From Leptospira hartskeerlii (GTDB taxonomy: Bacteria > Spirochaetota > Leptospiria > Leptospirales > Leptospiraceae), in NCBI RefSeq assembly GCF_002811475.1, contig NZ_NPDL01000002.1, positions 372,001 to 436,000 on the forward strand: a DNA stretch of 64,000 nucleotides, given 5' to 3'. This document shows positions 49,151 to 59,424 of the stretch, piece by piece (position 1 is the stretch's first letter; each line of letters begins with the position of its first letter). A model generated the notes under the pieces. The model ran no database searches. It was not told the origin of the DNA and saw only the letters and a list, made by a program, of their open reading frames with translations. A program made the translations under genes and the position numbers.

Positions 49151-52100
49151 ATGCGGGAATCACTCGAAAAGGCAGTTTATCGACAGATACAATCCGATTG
49201 GGAAGTTTTCCAATTTGTCCAAACCGAAGGGATGGATGGGATTTGGGCCTTGGATCTTTCGGATCGAACTAGATTTTGGATCAATCCTAAATTCAGATCC
49301 GTCTTAGGGTTTCCTGCACAGGATCAAGATCTTGCCTCCCTTTCTTGGAAGGATCTCTTTTCAAAAAAGGATGACGAGCTGATCAATCATCAGTTGGGGA
49401 AGACTTCGGAATCTGCAATTATTCCTATCCGCTATAAGACTCTTTTCGGTTCCGAGGTGGAGACGGATACTAAACTAAAAATCTGCAAAGATCCATCCGG
49501 TGATCATATATGTATTGGGGGGATTCGGGTCGTAAAAGGATCTGAGTTGAATTCCATAAAAATGGAATTGGACTTTCTTTCTTTGATCAACGCTTTGCCG
49601 GATATGATCGGCTATTGGGATTCTAAACTCATCAATAGATTAGCGAACGATGCATATCAAAATTGGTTCGGAATAGACGCCAAAAAGATAGTGGGCTTGC
49701 ATATGAGTGCGGTTTTAGGTGATGAGCTATTCAAATTAAATTTTCCTTATGTTCAAAATGTTTTGAAAGGTGAAACTCAATTATTTGAAAGAAGAATTCC
49801 TTCACCCGACGGAGAAAGTTTTAGATATTCTTTAGCAAAATATATACCGGATTTTAGGAATGGGGAAGTAGTCGGTTTTTCCGTTATAGTAAGCGATATT
49901 TCGCAAATTAAGAATGCAGAGGCAGCGAATCTAAAACTAGCAAGGATCGTGGAAGCTTCCGACGACGCGATCATCGGGAAAGATCTGGATGGAACGATTA
50001 ACTCCTGGAACCGTGGTGCCGAAAAGATATTCGGCTACAGCTCCAAAGAGATTTTAGGATCAAATTTTGATAGATTGGTTTCAAAAGAATCCAAGAATTT
50101 GGAATCCAAAATCAATCAAAAGGTGATCTCTGAAAAAGAGACATCTAGTTTCGAATCCGTACGCAAATCTAAGGATGGTCATTCTATCGAGATGTCCATT
50201 ACTCTTTCTCCAATGTTTGATTCAGAAGGGAAGATTATCGGTTCTGCAGAAATCGCCAGAGATATCGGTGAAAGAAAAAGAATGGAGAGCTCATTTAGGA
50301 GCGCTTTCGAATATTCTGCAATCGGCATGGCAATCCTGGATCCGAAAGGGAGATGGATCCAGGTAAACGGAAATTTGATCAAATTGTTAGGATACGATTG
50401 GGAAGAATTATCCAAACTGACCTTTAGGGATATAACCTATCCGGACGATATCGGAAAGGATATGCAGTTGCTAAAGGAAACTTTAGAAGGAAAACGATCA
50501 GGATATCATTTAGAAAAACGTTATATTAAGAAAAACGGAGAGATCATCTGGATACTTCTCTCTGTGGCTTTGGTGCGCGATGCCGACGGAATGCCTAACC
50601 ACTTTATCTCTCAGATCATGGACATCGATGAGATTAAAAAAACGGAAGAACAATTACGTCATGCCAAGGAGCTTTTAGAGCAGACGAATAAAATGGTTAA
50701 GATCGGTGCCTGGGATATGGATCTCAAAACCGATGACCAAACCTGGTCCGGTGTAATGAAAGAAATGTTCGAAGTCCCTATGGATTTTGAGCCGGATAAA
50801 GAGGGAGTATTAAGATTTGTTAAAGAAGGAGATATCCGAAATCAAATTAGAGAATTGATAGATAGGCTTAAAATAATGGGCGAGCCGTACGATCTGGAGA
50901 TCCAGATTATTACTGCGAAAGGGAAAGAACTTTGGGTCAGGACCGTAGGTAACGCAGAGTTTGAAAACGGAGAATGTGTCCGGATCTACGGAGCATTTTA
51001 TGATATCGATAAGAGAAAAAAAGCGGAGCTGGAATTATTTAGAGAAAAATCCAGGTTATCCGCATTTGTCGAACATGCTCCTGCCGCAGTCGCCATGTTC
51101 GATACGGAGATTAAATACGTTGCCGTAAGTGAAAGATGGTTATCAGAATACCATTTGTTCGGAAAAAATATCATAGGACTTTCGCATTACGAAGTATTCG
51201 GAAATATTTCGGAAGAATGGAAAAATATACATCGAAGATGTTTATCCGGAGAAGTTTTAAAGAATGATGAAGATGTATGGAGACCAGATGGTTGGGAGCA
51301 TGATCAATATCTTCGCTGGGAAGTAAGGCCCTGGTACCAGTTGGACGGTTCCATAGGCGGGATCATGATGTTCACTCAAGACATCACAGAAAGTTGTCTA
51401 CAAAGGGAAGAATTAAGAAAAGCAAAACTAGTTGCCGAACAAGCAAATAGAGCTAAGTCGGACTTCTTGGCAAATATGAGTCACGAGATACGGACTCCTC
51501 TGAATGGGATCATAGGGTTCTCAGATCTTTTACTACGGACTTCCATGGATTCTACTCAACATCAATATATGATGACCGTATTCCAATCCGCCGAGTCTTT
51601 ACTGGATATTATTAATGATATATTAGATTTTTCTAAGATTGAAGCGGGAAAGTTAGAGTTATCTTATGAAAAGACAAACCTTTTGGAACTTTGTAGCCAG
51701 ATCGTAAATACGATCAAGTTCCAAGCTCAAAAAAAAGGATTGGAAGTTATCGTAAATGTTGCTTGGGATGTACCCAGATTCGTAAAAGTGGATAGTGTTC
51801 GGCTTAGACAGGTAATAGTAAATCTATTCAGCAACTCCGTAAAATTTACGGAAGAAGGTGAAATCGAATTAAAGATAGAACTTCTCAAAAAAAATTCCGA
51901 AACAGAAGGAGAGTTCAGATTCTCGGTAAGAGATACGGGAATCGGGATCGCGCCTGATGCGAGAGATAAAATATTCGAAGCATTCACCCAGGGAGATGTT
52001 TCTACCACTCGTAGATTTGGGGGCACAGGCTTAGGGCTTGCTATCTCTAATAAACTTTTATCTATGATGGGAAGCGGACTCCAGTTAAAGAGTGAGTTAG

Positions 52101-52990
52101 GAAAAGGAAGTATATTCTATTTCGATCTAAAACTGAATATCTCCGAAATAGTGGGAGAAGATTGGATCAGACTTCGTTCTATCAAAAAGGTTTTGGTTGC
52201 GGATAAAGATCAAGAAAACATAAAATTGATCGGAGAAATGTTATCTATGCAGAATATTCCCGCGGACTTCTCCAAAAACGGAGAAGAGATGTTACAAACA
52301 TTATCCAGCGGAAATAGATACGATATGATCTTGATGGATTCCAACATGCCGGAAGGAGACGGCCTGGAGTTAGTCCGAAAAGTAAGAGAAGATCTAAAGA
52401 TCAGAAGCGAGGACCAACCGATCGTACTGATCGTGAATCCAGAAGAAGGAGAATCATTTACGGAAAAATCCAGAAAGTTGGGGGTCCAAGAGGTGATCTC
52501 TAAACCGATCCATATGCAGAAATTATTCGATATTCTTGCTAGAAATCAGATCTTTAAGGAACCTTTTGAGTTTCCTTTGAATAGAAGAGATCAAGAAGGT
52601 GCTCCTAGCATTCATAAAACCGCAACCGTCTTAATTGCAGAAGACAATTCAGTAAATATGATGCTCGCTAAAAGTATCGTTAAAAAAATCCTTCCGAAGG
52701 CAAAATGTATAGAGGCTCAAACAGGAAGAGAAGCAGTCGATAAATTTAGAGAAATTAACCCTGATCTGATCTTTATGGATATCCAAATGCCTGAAATGAA
52801 TGGATATGAGGCTACTAAAGCAATTCGCGTTCTGGAAAAAGACGGACGTAGGGTCCCAATCATTGCAGTGACTGCCGGTATAGTGTCCGGAGAAAGAGAA
52901 AGATGTTTAGAGGCTGGGATGGATGATTATATCAGTAAGCCAGCGGTAAAAGCGGATTTTGCTCGGATTATCTTTCGTTGGATGAGTTGA
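49151..52990 (+). CDS. Hybrid histidine kinase with six PAS domains and two receiver domains
   Basis: 1279 residues with no clear membrane span, so probably a cytoplasmic sensor. By eye there are six PAS-type domains (about 15-130, 143-255, 263-378, 380-505, 507-625, 635-755), a HisKA domain with the phospho-acceptor at His778 (MSHEIRTPLNG), a HATPase domain (about 880-1010, with DTGIGIAP and GTGLGLAIS), receiver 1 (about 1017-1130, Asp1063 in LMDSNMP; Lys in ISKP), and receiver 2 (about 1158-1279, Asp1210 in FMDIQMP). It is divergent from the MAPEG gene. Ligand and output protein are unknown. Confidence 0.9.
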   Translation: MRESLEKAVYRQIQSDWEVFQFVQTEGMDGIWALDLSDRTRFWINPKFRSVLGFPAQDQDLASLSWKDLFSKKDDELINHQLGKTSESAIIPIRYKTLFGSEVETDTKLKICKDPSGDHICIGGIRVVKGSELNSIKMELDFLSLINALPDMIGYWDSKLINRLANDAYQNWFGIDAKKIVGLHMSAVLGDELFKLNFPYVQNVLKGETQLFERRIPSPDGESFRYSLAKYIPDFRNGEVVGFSVIVSDISQIKNAEAANLKLARIVEASDDAIIGKDLDGTINSWNRGAEKIFGYSSKEILGSNFDRLVSKESKNLESKINQKVISEKETSSFESVRKSKDGHSIEMSITLSPMFDSEGKIIGSAEIARDIGERKRMESSFRSAFEYSAIGMAILDPKGRWIQVNGNLIKLLGYDWEELSKLTFRDITYPDDIGKDMQLLKETLEGKRSGYHLEKRYIKKNGEIIWILLSVALVRDADGMPNHFISQIMDIDEIKKTEEQLRHAKELLEQTNKMVKIGAWDMDLKTDDQTWSGVMKEMFEVPMDFEPDKEGVLRFVKEGDIRNQIRELIDRLKIMGEPYDLEIQIITAKGKELWVRTVGNAEFENGECVRIYGAFYDIDKRKKAELELFREKSRLSAFVEHAPAAVAMFDTEIKYVAVSERWLSEYHLFGKNIIGLSHYEVFGNISEEWKNIHRRCLSGEVLKNDEDVWRPDGWEHDQYLRWEVRPWYQLDGSIGGIMMFTQDITESCLQREELRKAKLVAEQANRAKSDFLANMSHEIRTPLNGIIGFSDLLLRTSMDSTQHQYMMTVFQSAESLLDIINDILDFSKIEAGKLELSYEKTNLLELCSQIVNTIKFQAQKKGLEVIVNVAWDVPRFVKVDSVRLRQVIVNLFSNSVKFTEEGEIELKIELLKKNSETEGEFRFSVRDTGIGIAPDARDKIFEAFTQGDVSTTRRFGGTGLGLAISNKLLSMMGSGLQLKSELGKGSIFYFDLKLNISEIVGEDWIRLRSIKKVLVADKDQENIKLIGEMLSMQNIPADFSKNGEEMLQTLSSGNRYDMILMDSNMPEGDGLELVRKVREDLKIRSEDQPIVLIVNPEEGESFTEKSRKLGVQEVISKPIHMQKLFDILARNQIFKEPFEFPLNRRDQEGAPSIHKTATVLIAEDNSVNMMLAKSIVKKILPKAKCIEAQTGREAVDKFREINPDLIFMDIQMPEMNGYEATKAIRVLEKDGRRVPIIAVTAGIVSGERERCLEAGMDDYISKPAVKADFARIIFRWMS

Positions 52991-53005
52991 TCATCACTTA
53001 ATTTT

Positions 53006-54169
53006 CTAAAAGATCTTGATAATCTTCCAATAGGTCCAAGATCTCAAGATCCATTCCATAGGACCTAAGTTGAAATATCTTTTCCATGCTAAGGAAAATG
53101 CTCCAAAGAAAATCCAAATCGGAACAGTCAATAGCAGAACGATATAACTACCTAATTGATCAAAATACCCGAGTCCCCAACCGCAAAAGATCCACGTGCA
53201 AACTAAAGATTCTCCCAAATAACAGGTCAAAGAAAATTTTCCCATTGCCTCAAACCAGATCCGATCTGCAAAACTTCTTCCTGAGTTATAATAATTCCCG
53301 AGCAAATACACATAACAGAATGTGAGTGCAGGGGCGCTAAAAGTATCCGAGATTGCGTAGATAATTTTCAAGAATATGCTTGGATTTTCCGGGAGAATAT
53401 GACGAGAATATAATGTATAAACAAGATTTCCTAAGATCCCAAAGAGTAACGCCCAAGGAAAATATTTTTTAAATCCTGGTTTGATTCTCTCCCAGTCAGT
53501 AAAGAGCGAATTTTTGGCTGCATAAAAACCCAAACAGAACATGGAGAAAACTGTCGGCCATTGATAAAATACCAAAAATGGAATGGAGAGAATAGTATCC
53601 TTCGTCCTTTGTACATTACTTTCCCAGAAACCTCCTAAATATGCCTTTCTAGTTTCTTCCAATAGACGGGGAAGATTTGCCGTCAGTTGAGATTTTAATT
53701 CTACTTCTGCCAAACTCATTCCTATTCTGCAAAACACAGCTATCACTAAACATAATAGGGAAAGTTTTAGCAACCAGGAGGAAGATTTGTTTCTCAAAAA
53801 CCAGAGCAATGCTCCTAAAATTGAATAAGAAAGAAGAATGTCCCCGATAAATAAGAAAACTCCATGCAGAAGTCCTAATATTCCTAAACCTAATATCCTT
53901 CTGAAATATCTGGATTTTGAGTTTGCTTCCGTATTATTCTCCAATTGGATAAAAAAACCATAACCGAATAAAAAGGAGAATAATACATAAAATTTTGATT
54001 CAAAGAAAAACGCCACGATCCAAGAGCCTACGGAATCCAATAGAGTGGAATTTTCCCCCAAGGAAGCTACTATAAACATCGGTTTTGAAAAATAAGGTAG
54101 GTTGACAACGAGTATCCCTAAAAGTGCAAATCCTCGTAAAAAGTCGATGAATCCGATCCTGTTTTTCAT
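53006..54169 (-). CDS. DUF418 (YeiB-like) family membrane protein
   Basis: 387 residues, polytopic. The N-terminus FIDFLRGFALLGILVVNLPYF and the C-terminal block around FEAMGKFSLTCYLGESLVC are characteristic of DUF418 proteins. A good Shine-Dalgarno (AAGGA) lies 5 bases before the start. It follows the MFS gene by 9 bases in the same direction. Function is unknown in the family; membrane lipid or solute roles have been suggested for relatives. Confidence 0.85.
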   Translation of the reverse strand: MKNRIGFIDFLRGFALLGILVVNLPYFSKPMFIVASLGENSTLLDSVGSWIVAFFFESKFYVLFSFLFGYGFFIQLENNTEANSKSRYFRRILGLGILGLLHGVFLFIGDILLSYSILGALLWFLRNKSSSWLLKLSLLCLVIAVFCRIGMSLAEVELKSQLTANLPRLLEETRKAYLGGFWESNVQRTKDTILSIPFLVFYQWPTVFSMFCLGFYAAKNSLFTDWERIKPGFKKYFPWALLFGILGNLVYTLYSRHILPENPSIFLKIIYAISDTFSAPALTFCYVYLLGNYYNSGRSFADRIWFEAMGKFSLTCYLGESLVCTWIFCGWGLGYFDQLGSYIVLLLTVPIWIFFGAFSLAWKRYFNLGPMEWILRSWTYWKIIKIF

Positions 54170-54178
54170 ATTTATCCT

Positions 54179-55543
54179 TTAGTGTTTCGGTTTCCAGTTC
54201 CAGGTGAATGCAAGCAGAATTATGGCCAAGATGGCGGAAATAAATATTATAGATATTGAATATTCCCAGCGAAACCAGGAGAAGGAACTCATCCATCCTA
54301 AACCTTTAGAAAGCGCTGTTCTTCCTAAATAACCGAATAGGCCGATAAATCCTGCCGCTGTCCCGACCGCTTTTTTAGAAGTGAAATCCAGTCCAGCTAC
54401 TCCGAGTAACATAACAGGTGGATATATAAAAAATCCGACCACACCGAATAGTGTAAGATCCGCCCATAAATATCCTGGCGGAACAAGTAAGATCCCGAAC
54501 AATGCGAATAAGATTGGTACCATACAGACCAAGCTGACTAATCCTCTTTTTCCTCCCACCTTGTCGGAATACCAACCGACAAGCAAAGTGGAACCTATTC
54601 CCGCGAATTCATAGATTAGAGTGCTGATCCCTCCTTTTTCTAAGCTGGCTCCTTTAGCGAACTTTAAGTAAGAAGGACCCCAATCCGTAAGACTATACCT
54701 CACTATGTACACGAAAAAATTTGCTATGGCAAAGACCCAAATATACTTATTTAAAAGTACTAGATCTATAAAAATTTCCTTAAAGCTGAGTTCTCTTTCT
54801 GATTCTGAAACTTTTGCTGAGTCGGTTTCTGTTCCGGTATATTCTTCAATGGAGGGAAGTCCGACAGATTGAGGAGTATCCAATAATCTAAAATACAAAT
54901 AGATGGCAGTTAAAAATGAAAGTGCTGCAGGAATATAAAATGCGTTTCTCCATCCAAACCAGGAGGCACTATAAGCTGCGATCACTCCAACCAATCCGCC
55001 TCCAACGTTATGTGCGATGTTCCAGACTGCGAATTTTTCCCCTCTTTCTTTGACGGAAAACCAGTGACCTAAGGATCTTCCGCAAGGAGGCCAACCCATC
55101 CCTTGAAATAAACCGTTGAGTCCCCATAAAATCAAATGTGTTTGGTAATCGGAAGAAGCTCCGAAGCATATATTACAAATCCCTGTTAGGATAAGACCTA
55201 ATGGCATGAAGACTTTCGGATTACTTCTATCCGATAGAGCTCCCATTAGGAATTTTCCGATCCCGTAGGAGATAGCAGTGATCGCTAAAATATTTCCGAT
55301 TTGTTCTTGGGAATAAGAGAGTGCTTGTCCAATTTCCTTGGAAACTACCGGAAAATTGTTCCGGACAGTATAAAAGACGGAATATCCGAGAAAAGTGGCT
55401 TCTAAAATTCTCCAACGAAACTTTGGATATATGGAACGGATCTCCGACTCGGAGCGTAACGGTTTAGGCGGACTAGGTAGAATCCAGGATAGTAGACCTT
55501 TTCTCATCGATCGGGAAGAATGATTGGTATATGTCGGACGCAC
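54179..55543 (-). CDS. Major facilitator transporter of the organophosphate:phosphate antiporter (GlpT/UhpT) group
   Basis: 454 residues with twelve hydrophobic spans. [21 protein letters not shown] is the hallmark of the GlpT/UhpT group, and [13 protein letters not shown] precedes it. It probably exchanges a phosphorylated organic solute for phosphate across the inner membrane; which solute is not visible. The frame starts with GTG at 55543, 13 bases after thiL; an ATG at 55507 is an alternative. Between thiL and DUF418 in a three-gene unit. Confidence 0.85.
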   Translation of the reverse strand: MRPTYTNHSSRSMRKGLLSWILPSPPKPLRSESEIRSIYPKFRWRILEATFLGYSVFYTVRNNFPVVSKEIGQALSYSQEQIGNILAITAISYGIGKFLMGALSDRSNPKVFMPLGLILTGICNICFGASSDYQTHLILWGLNGLFQGMGWPPCGRSLGHWFSVKERGEKFAVWNIAHNVGGGLVGVIAAYSASWFGWRNAFYIPAALSFLTAIYLYFRLLDTPQSVGLPSIEEYTGTETDSAKVSESERELSFKEIFIDLVLLNKYIWVFAIANFFVYIVRYSLTDWGPSYLKFAKGASLEKGGISTLIYEFAGIGSTLLVGWYSDKVGGKRGLVSLVCMVPILFALFGILLVPPGYLWADLTLFGVVGFFIYPPVMLLGVAGLDFTSKKAVGTAAGFIGLFGYLGRTALSKGLGWMSSFSWFRWEYSISIIFISAILAIILLAFTWNWKPKH

Positions 55544-55556
55544 AAGTAGAATTTGA

Positions 55557-56477
55557 TTAAAAATGCCTAAATCCGGATTCTTTAGGAGAGTAAGATTTTC
55601 CTTCGTAAGAGTATCTTACTTGGGGAGATTCACCTTTTTCCAAAGCAAAGACGGTTCCTATCTTACTGATAGAGATCCCTTCCCAGGACGAAGGTAGTTC
55701 GTCAGGAGATAAAAATAAGAGTTCTAATTCTTCACCTGAAGTTAAAACTCCTTCTATCCCGATAGCTTCTTTAACTCCATTCTCGAAAGGGAGTTTATCC
55801 AGATCTAATTCCATCTTAACCCCGGAAGATTTAGCTAATTTGAATACATCTTGTTTGAGTCCATCGGTCAGATCCATTCCTGCATGTATTCTGTTTCTTG
55901 AATATAAAGAACGGCTTAAGTTCAATCTGGATTTAGGCCTTAAATGTCTATCCAATGCGATCTTTTTGACTTCCGGAGAGAGTGAAATATGGGCACCTTC
56001 TAATATTTTATAACCTAAGAGAGAGGCACCTATATGACCGCTTAAATATACATTATCTCCGGGTGTTCCGCCCTTTCTATCTACAGGGGAGCTTGACTTT
56101 CCTAATAGAGTTAAAGTTAAGTTTAGCTCTTGTGTCCTATAGGTGTCTCCACCGCAGAGCTCAATCTCGTAGTAGTTTAATGCCTTCTTAAATGAATCAA
56201 TAAACGGTTCTAAAAATTCTTTTCGGTTACAGGAAGGAGAAAGTCCGAAATTAAAAAATGCCTTTTGGGGTGTTCCGTTAGCCGCGGCTATATCCGATAC
56301 GTTAACTTCCACCAACTTGTGGGCCAAATCTTCAGGACGACTCCAGTCCAAACGAAAATGAGTTCCTTCTACTATCGTATCTGTTGTGATTAAGTTTCCT
56401 TCTTTGTCCGAATAACAGTCGTTTTCCTGTTCTTTGCCGGGAGGATATAAGGAGGAGATGAGTTCTTCTTCGTTCAA
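55557..56477 (-). CDS. thiL: ThiL, thiamine-monophosphate kinase
   Basis: It phosphorylates thiamine monophosphate to the active cofactor. The 306 residues have the AIR-synthase-like fold: [40 protein letters not shown], and the late [14 protein letters not shown] and GEELELLFL segments. No other thiamine gene is adjacent. First gene of a unit with the MFS and DUF418 genes. Confidence 0.92.
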   Translation of the reverse strand: MNEEELISSLYPPGKEQENDCYSDKEGNLITTDTIVEGTHFRLDWSRPEDLAHKLVEVNVSDIAAANGTPQKAFFNFGLSPSCNRKEFLEPFIDSFKKALNYYEIELCGGDTYRTQELNLTLTLLGKSSSPVDRKGGTPGDNVYLSGHIGASLLGYKILEGAHISLSPEVKKIALDRHLRPKSRLNLSRSLYSRNRIHAGMDLTDGLKQDVFKLAKSSGVKMELDLDKLPFENGVKEAIGIEGVLTSGEELELLFLSPDELPSSWEGISISKIGTVFALEKGESPQVRYSYEGKSYSPKESGFRHF

Positions 56478-56500
56478 GCGTTTTCCAATATCTAAAAATC

Positions 56501-56529
56501 TTGACTTTGTTTTATTTCAACCCTAGTAT
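56501..56529 (+). promoter_or_regulatory. Promoter of the YceI gene
   Basis: TTGACT (56501-56506) and TAGTAT (56524-56529) are exactly 17 bases apart. The -10 ends only 6 bases before the ATG at 56536 and no Shine-Dalgarno is present, so transcription would begin at or next to the start codon. Confidence 0.55.
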
Positions 56530-56535
56530 AAGACC

Positions 56536-57180
56536 ATGAAATCACGTATAAATTCTTTTTATCAATCCGCACTGATTTTTTCAGTATTCTCCCTTGCTGG
56601 AAGTTTGCAATTCAATTCGTTATCCGCTGAAACTTCTTGTAAATATTCCGTGAGCCAAGAAGCAACTACTCTAGATTGGAAGGCTTTTAAATTCACTGAA
56701 AAAACGGGAGTGGGTGGCAAGTTCACCAAAGTAAGTATTTCCGGGGCTAAATCGGCAGCTAATGTTCCAGATTCATTAAAGGGATTAAAATTCTCTATCG
56801 ATCCTATGGATCTGGATAGCGGAAATGCGGAAAGAGATCCAAAGATCAAAGGTGCATTTTTCGGAAATTTGAAAAAGAACGGAAAGATAGAAGGATCAGT
56901 ATCTTCTGTAAAACTAGAAGCAGATGGAAAATCCGGAACCGGAGTTGTTAAACTTGTCTGGAATGGAGTGAGTAAAGATGTTCCTTTACAATTTACTTTA
57001 GCTGAAGAAGTTTTGGAAGCAAAGGGTTCTTTGGATGTAAACAATTGGAATGCAAACAAGGCCTTAACTGCGTTGAACGCAGTCTGCAATGATCTACACA
57101 AGGGTAAGGACGGAAAGTCTGTTCTTTGGCCCGATGTAGAGATTACTATCAAATCTACTTTAAAGAAAGATTGTAAATAA
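56536..57180 (+). CDS. YceI family secreted protein
   Basis: 214 residues. The N-terminus is a signal peptide (hydrophobic core FSVFSLAGSLQF, cleavage probably near LSA-ET). The mature part has the YceI lipocalin-like pattern, with DWKAFKFTEKTGVGGKF, FSIDPMDLDSGNAERD and a series of short strands. YceI proteins bind isoprenoid or fatty chains in the periplasm; the ligand here is not known. Monocistronic, with its own strong promoter and a palindromic GCGGAGCTCCGC just after its stop. Confidence 0.88.
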   Translation: MKSRINSFYQSALIFSVFSLAGSLQFNSLSAETSCKYSVSQEATTLDWKAFKFTEKTGVGGKFTKVSISGAKSAANVPDSLKGLKFSIDPMDLDSGNAERDPKIKGAFFGNLKKNGKIEGSVSSVKLEADGKSGTGVVKLVWNGVSKDVPLQFTLAEEVLEAKGSLDVNNWNANKALTALNAVCNDLHKGKDGKSVLWPDVEITIKSTLKKDCK

Positions 57181-57229
57181 GATTGAAATGCGGGGCGGAG
57201 CTCCGCTTAAAATAAATTTCAGAATGTCC

Positions 57230-57901
57230 TTAGCCACCCGAAGTAGGAACATAGCAAAGACAGAGAATTGAATGCAATTCCGAGCAAGAGCGAGTACCTG
57301 TGTTGAACCAGCTTGCTTGGTTCTTCAAGGCTGTAGATCCCGCCGATCCGAACGTCGACAGAGAACCGTCATCATCTCCGTTAGAACAGTTATTTGTAGT
57401 ATCATAAACGCCGTTGCCGTCCGAGAAACTCCAGACGGTTTGGTCTGCTATACCTGCGGATACCATAGTATCCTCTAGATCAACTGCAAATAAGTTGGCA
57501 TAATCTTGGGCGATAATGGTACCGAAGGGTCCCCTGATTGGAACTCCGGTCGTAGGAAAGTCCGAATAGGATGTATTAAGAGAAGCAGCGGGAGTAAGAG
57601 AAGTAGAAACTAATGGAGCGTATTTAGAACATTTAGTATCTATAATATTCGAAAAGATTCTTTGCTGGCCGCATATAAAGTTTAAGCTGGGATCCAGGCT
57701 CCCAGTTCCCAAAACAGCTAACTTTCCATTATAGCTGGTGTTCGTCGCATATAGATAAATCCCGTCTGGCGCCGAGACAAGAATACTCATTAATATTGCT
57801 TGTGGACTACAGCCTCTATCCTGGTCCGAGCAGGTTTTGTCGGAAAGGCAACCACTAGATAAAACACAAAAAAGTAAAACAGGAAGAATGCGAGGAGTCA
57901 T
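57230..57901 (-). CDS. DUF1554-like lipoprotein, array copy 1
   Basis: 223 residues. The signal ends in LSSGC with the lipidated Cys at position 18. The mature protein starts with a C-S-D-Q-D-R-G-C pair, then GIYLYATNTSYNGKLA, FICGQQRIFSNII, VPIRGPFGTIIAQ, and ends with CSELHSILCLC plus a short tail. ATG start with AGGTTAG nearby. Probably an outer-surface lipoprotein; no function is established. It is the array member nearest the yceI gene. Confidence 0.82.
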   Translation of the reverse strand: MTPRILPVLLFCVLSSGCLSDKTCSDQDRGCSPQAILMSILVSAPDGIYLYATNTSYNGKLAVLGTGSLDPSLNFICGQQRIFSNIIDTKCSKYAPLVSTSLTPAASLNTSYSDFPTTGVPIRGPFGTIIAQDYANLFAVDLEDTMVSAGIADQTVWSFSDGNGVYDTTNNCSNGDDDGSLSTFGSAGSTALKNQASWFNTGTRSCSELHSILCLCYVPTSGG

Positions 57902-57997
57902 CTAACCTATGTTAAAATTACGCAAATCCCTAAGCAAGAAATTATATCTTCTGTTTTAGCTAAAACCTAACTTCCTAAACAACTTTCCCTTCTATTT

Positions 57998-58633
57998 TTA
58001 ATAACAAATACAAATGATCTGATGAGACTCCGAACACACCGGAGCTCCCGATAAGAGCCAGACGTTAGTAGCATCCGTCGGGGATCCAATTCCGCCGGTG
58101 GCCCCGGTGCTCGTTCCGTTAATACAATTGTCCGCAGAATTATAAACCCCTCCCGAATTGGAAAATGTCCAAAACGGTTGCGAAGTGACGCCTGCTTGTT
58201 CCATGGTCATGAGTAGTGCGGAAAATATATTTGTCCATGAGGTGGCAATCATATCTCCTCTTGCTCCTCTAACAGGATACGCTGTACTATTCGGAATACC
58301 ATATAGCGAGGCAAAATTATAAAGTGCATTTGTAGAAGTTGAAACTAGAGGAAGAACATTCATACAACTTGAATTAATGATCGATGCAAATACACGATTT
58401 GTAGTGCAGATATTATGGAGACTTTCTTCGAAGGTAGATCCGTAGACCGCCAAGTTTCCTTGGTAGGTGGCTTGAGTTGAATATAAATATATCCCTTGAG
58501 GAGCGGAGATCATAGAATATATCTGCTCTTGAATGCTACAATTTTTGTCCTGATCGGAACAAACTTTTGAACTCATACATGCGTTCGAAGAAAGGATTAG
58601 CAAGAAGAAGGAAAGTTGAAGAAAAAATTTCAC
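57998..58633 (-). CDS. DUF1554-like lipoprotein, array copy 2
   Basis: Starting from GTG at 58633 gives a signal of 18 residues before Cys 19 (LILSSNAC), which matches the length in copies 1 and 4. The frame can also start at TTG 58651, adding six residues. The mature part carries CSDQDKNCS, GIYLYSTQATYQGNLAVYG, AYPVRGARGDMIATSW, PFWTFSNSGGVY and ends in ICICY. Four-base differences in spacing aside, it is the close relative of copy 3. Confidence 0.8.
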   Translation of the reverse strand: MKFFLQLSFFLLILSSNACMSSKVCSDQDKNCSIQEQIYSMISAPQGIYLYSTQATYQGNLAVYGSTFEESLHNICTTNRVFASIINSSCMNVLPLVSTSTNALYNFASLYGIPNSTAYPVRGARGDMIATSWTNIFSALLMTMEQAGVTSQPFWTFSNSGGVYNSADNCINGTSTGATGGIGSPTDATNVWLLSGAPVCSESHQIICICY

Positions 58634-58687
58634 CGTATGATTAAAAACCAAACGGACTCTTTTTGCAAGAAATTTACTTAGGAAAAT

Positions 58688-59323
58688 TTAGTAACAAAAG
58701 CATAGGATTTTTTTATACTGATCACAAGTCGCAACATTAGCACCCACCCAAGTATTACTTTGATCGATCGGATTTCCAGTGGTCCCGTTATCGCCGGTGC
58801 TCTTGGAAAGCCCATCGAGGCAACTTGTCGAATAACCCCCGCCTGCAGCGGTAAAAGTCCAGAATTCTTCAGTCGTGATTCCTGAATTACTTAGGGAAGC
58901 AACATCAGGCCCAATTGCTATCAGCCAGTTAAAACTCCGAGAAATGATATTTCCTTTTGATCCCCTAATTATAAGATTGTCTCCATCAAATGCGGGGAAA
59001 TTTACAGGATATTGATCGATAGACATTAGATCACTTGAAACTCCCGGAAGAACATTCATGCAAGAAGATATGATTGGCGCAAAGATCCGATTTGCTGTGC
59101 AGAGATTCATGAGGCTATCGAATAGGGTAGGTCCGTAATTGGCTAAATCGCCTTGGTAAGAATTGAAAGAGGAATAAATATATATTCCGGGAGGTGGAGC
59201 GATAAATGAATATAAAATTTCGGTAAAGCTGCACGCTCTATCTTCTTTAGAACATACATTCTCTTCGGTACATGTATTGAATGAAAAAAAGGCCAAAAGA
59301 AGAAAAAGGACAATCGATTTCAC
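58688..59323 (-). CDS. DUF1554-like lipoprotein, array copy 3
   Basis: The long frame opens at a TTG (59377), but the GTG at 59323 gives a compact signal ending in FSFNTC with Cys at position 18, as in copy 1, and is preferred. Mature features are CSKEDRACS, GIYIYSSFNSYQGDLANYG, LIIRGSKGNIISRSF, EFWTFTAAGGGYSTSC and the end ILCFCY. The pattern of cysteines matches the other copies. Function unknown. Confidence 0.8.
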   Translation of the reverse strand: MKSIVLFLLLAFFSFNTCTEENVCSKEDRACSFTEILYSFIAPPPGIYIYSSFNSYQGDLANYGPTLFDSLMNLCTANRIFAPIISSCMNVLPGVSSDLMSIDQYPVNFPAFDGDNLIIRGSKGNIISRSFNWLIAIGPDVASLSNSGITTEEFWTFTAAGGGYSTSCLDGLSKSTGDNGTTGNPIDQSNTWVGANVATCDQYKKILCFCY

Positions 59324-59424
59324 ATCTATATACGGATCTACTTTACTTTTTATGCAAGAAGTTTCCGAAAGAAACAATCAATATTAAGATTTTCTTTCGA
59401 TAAGAATATTTTAATAAGAAGAAT

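Noticed and set aside
56562..57152. A 196-residue minus-strand reading frame opposite the YceI gene
   Set aside because: The plus-strand gene has a signal peptide, a family pattern and a promoter. The antisense frame is a by-product of codon use.
57195..57206. GCGGAGCTCCGC palindrome between yceI and the lipoprotein array
   Set aside because: A hairpin here would have little or no loop, and no T run follows on either strand. It is a possible convergent-end element, not a supported terminator.
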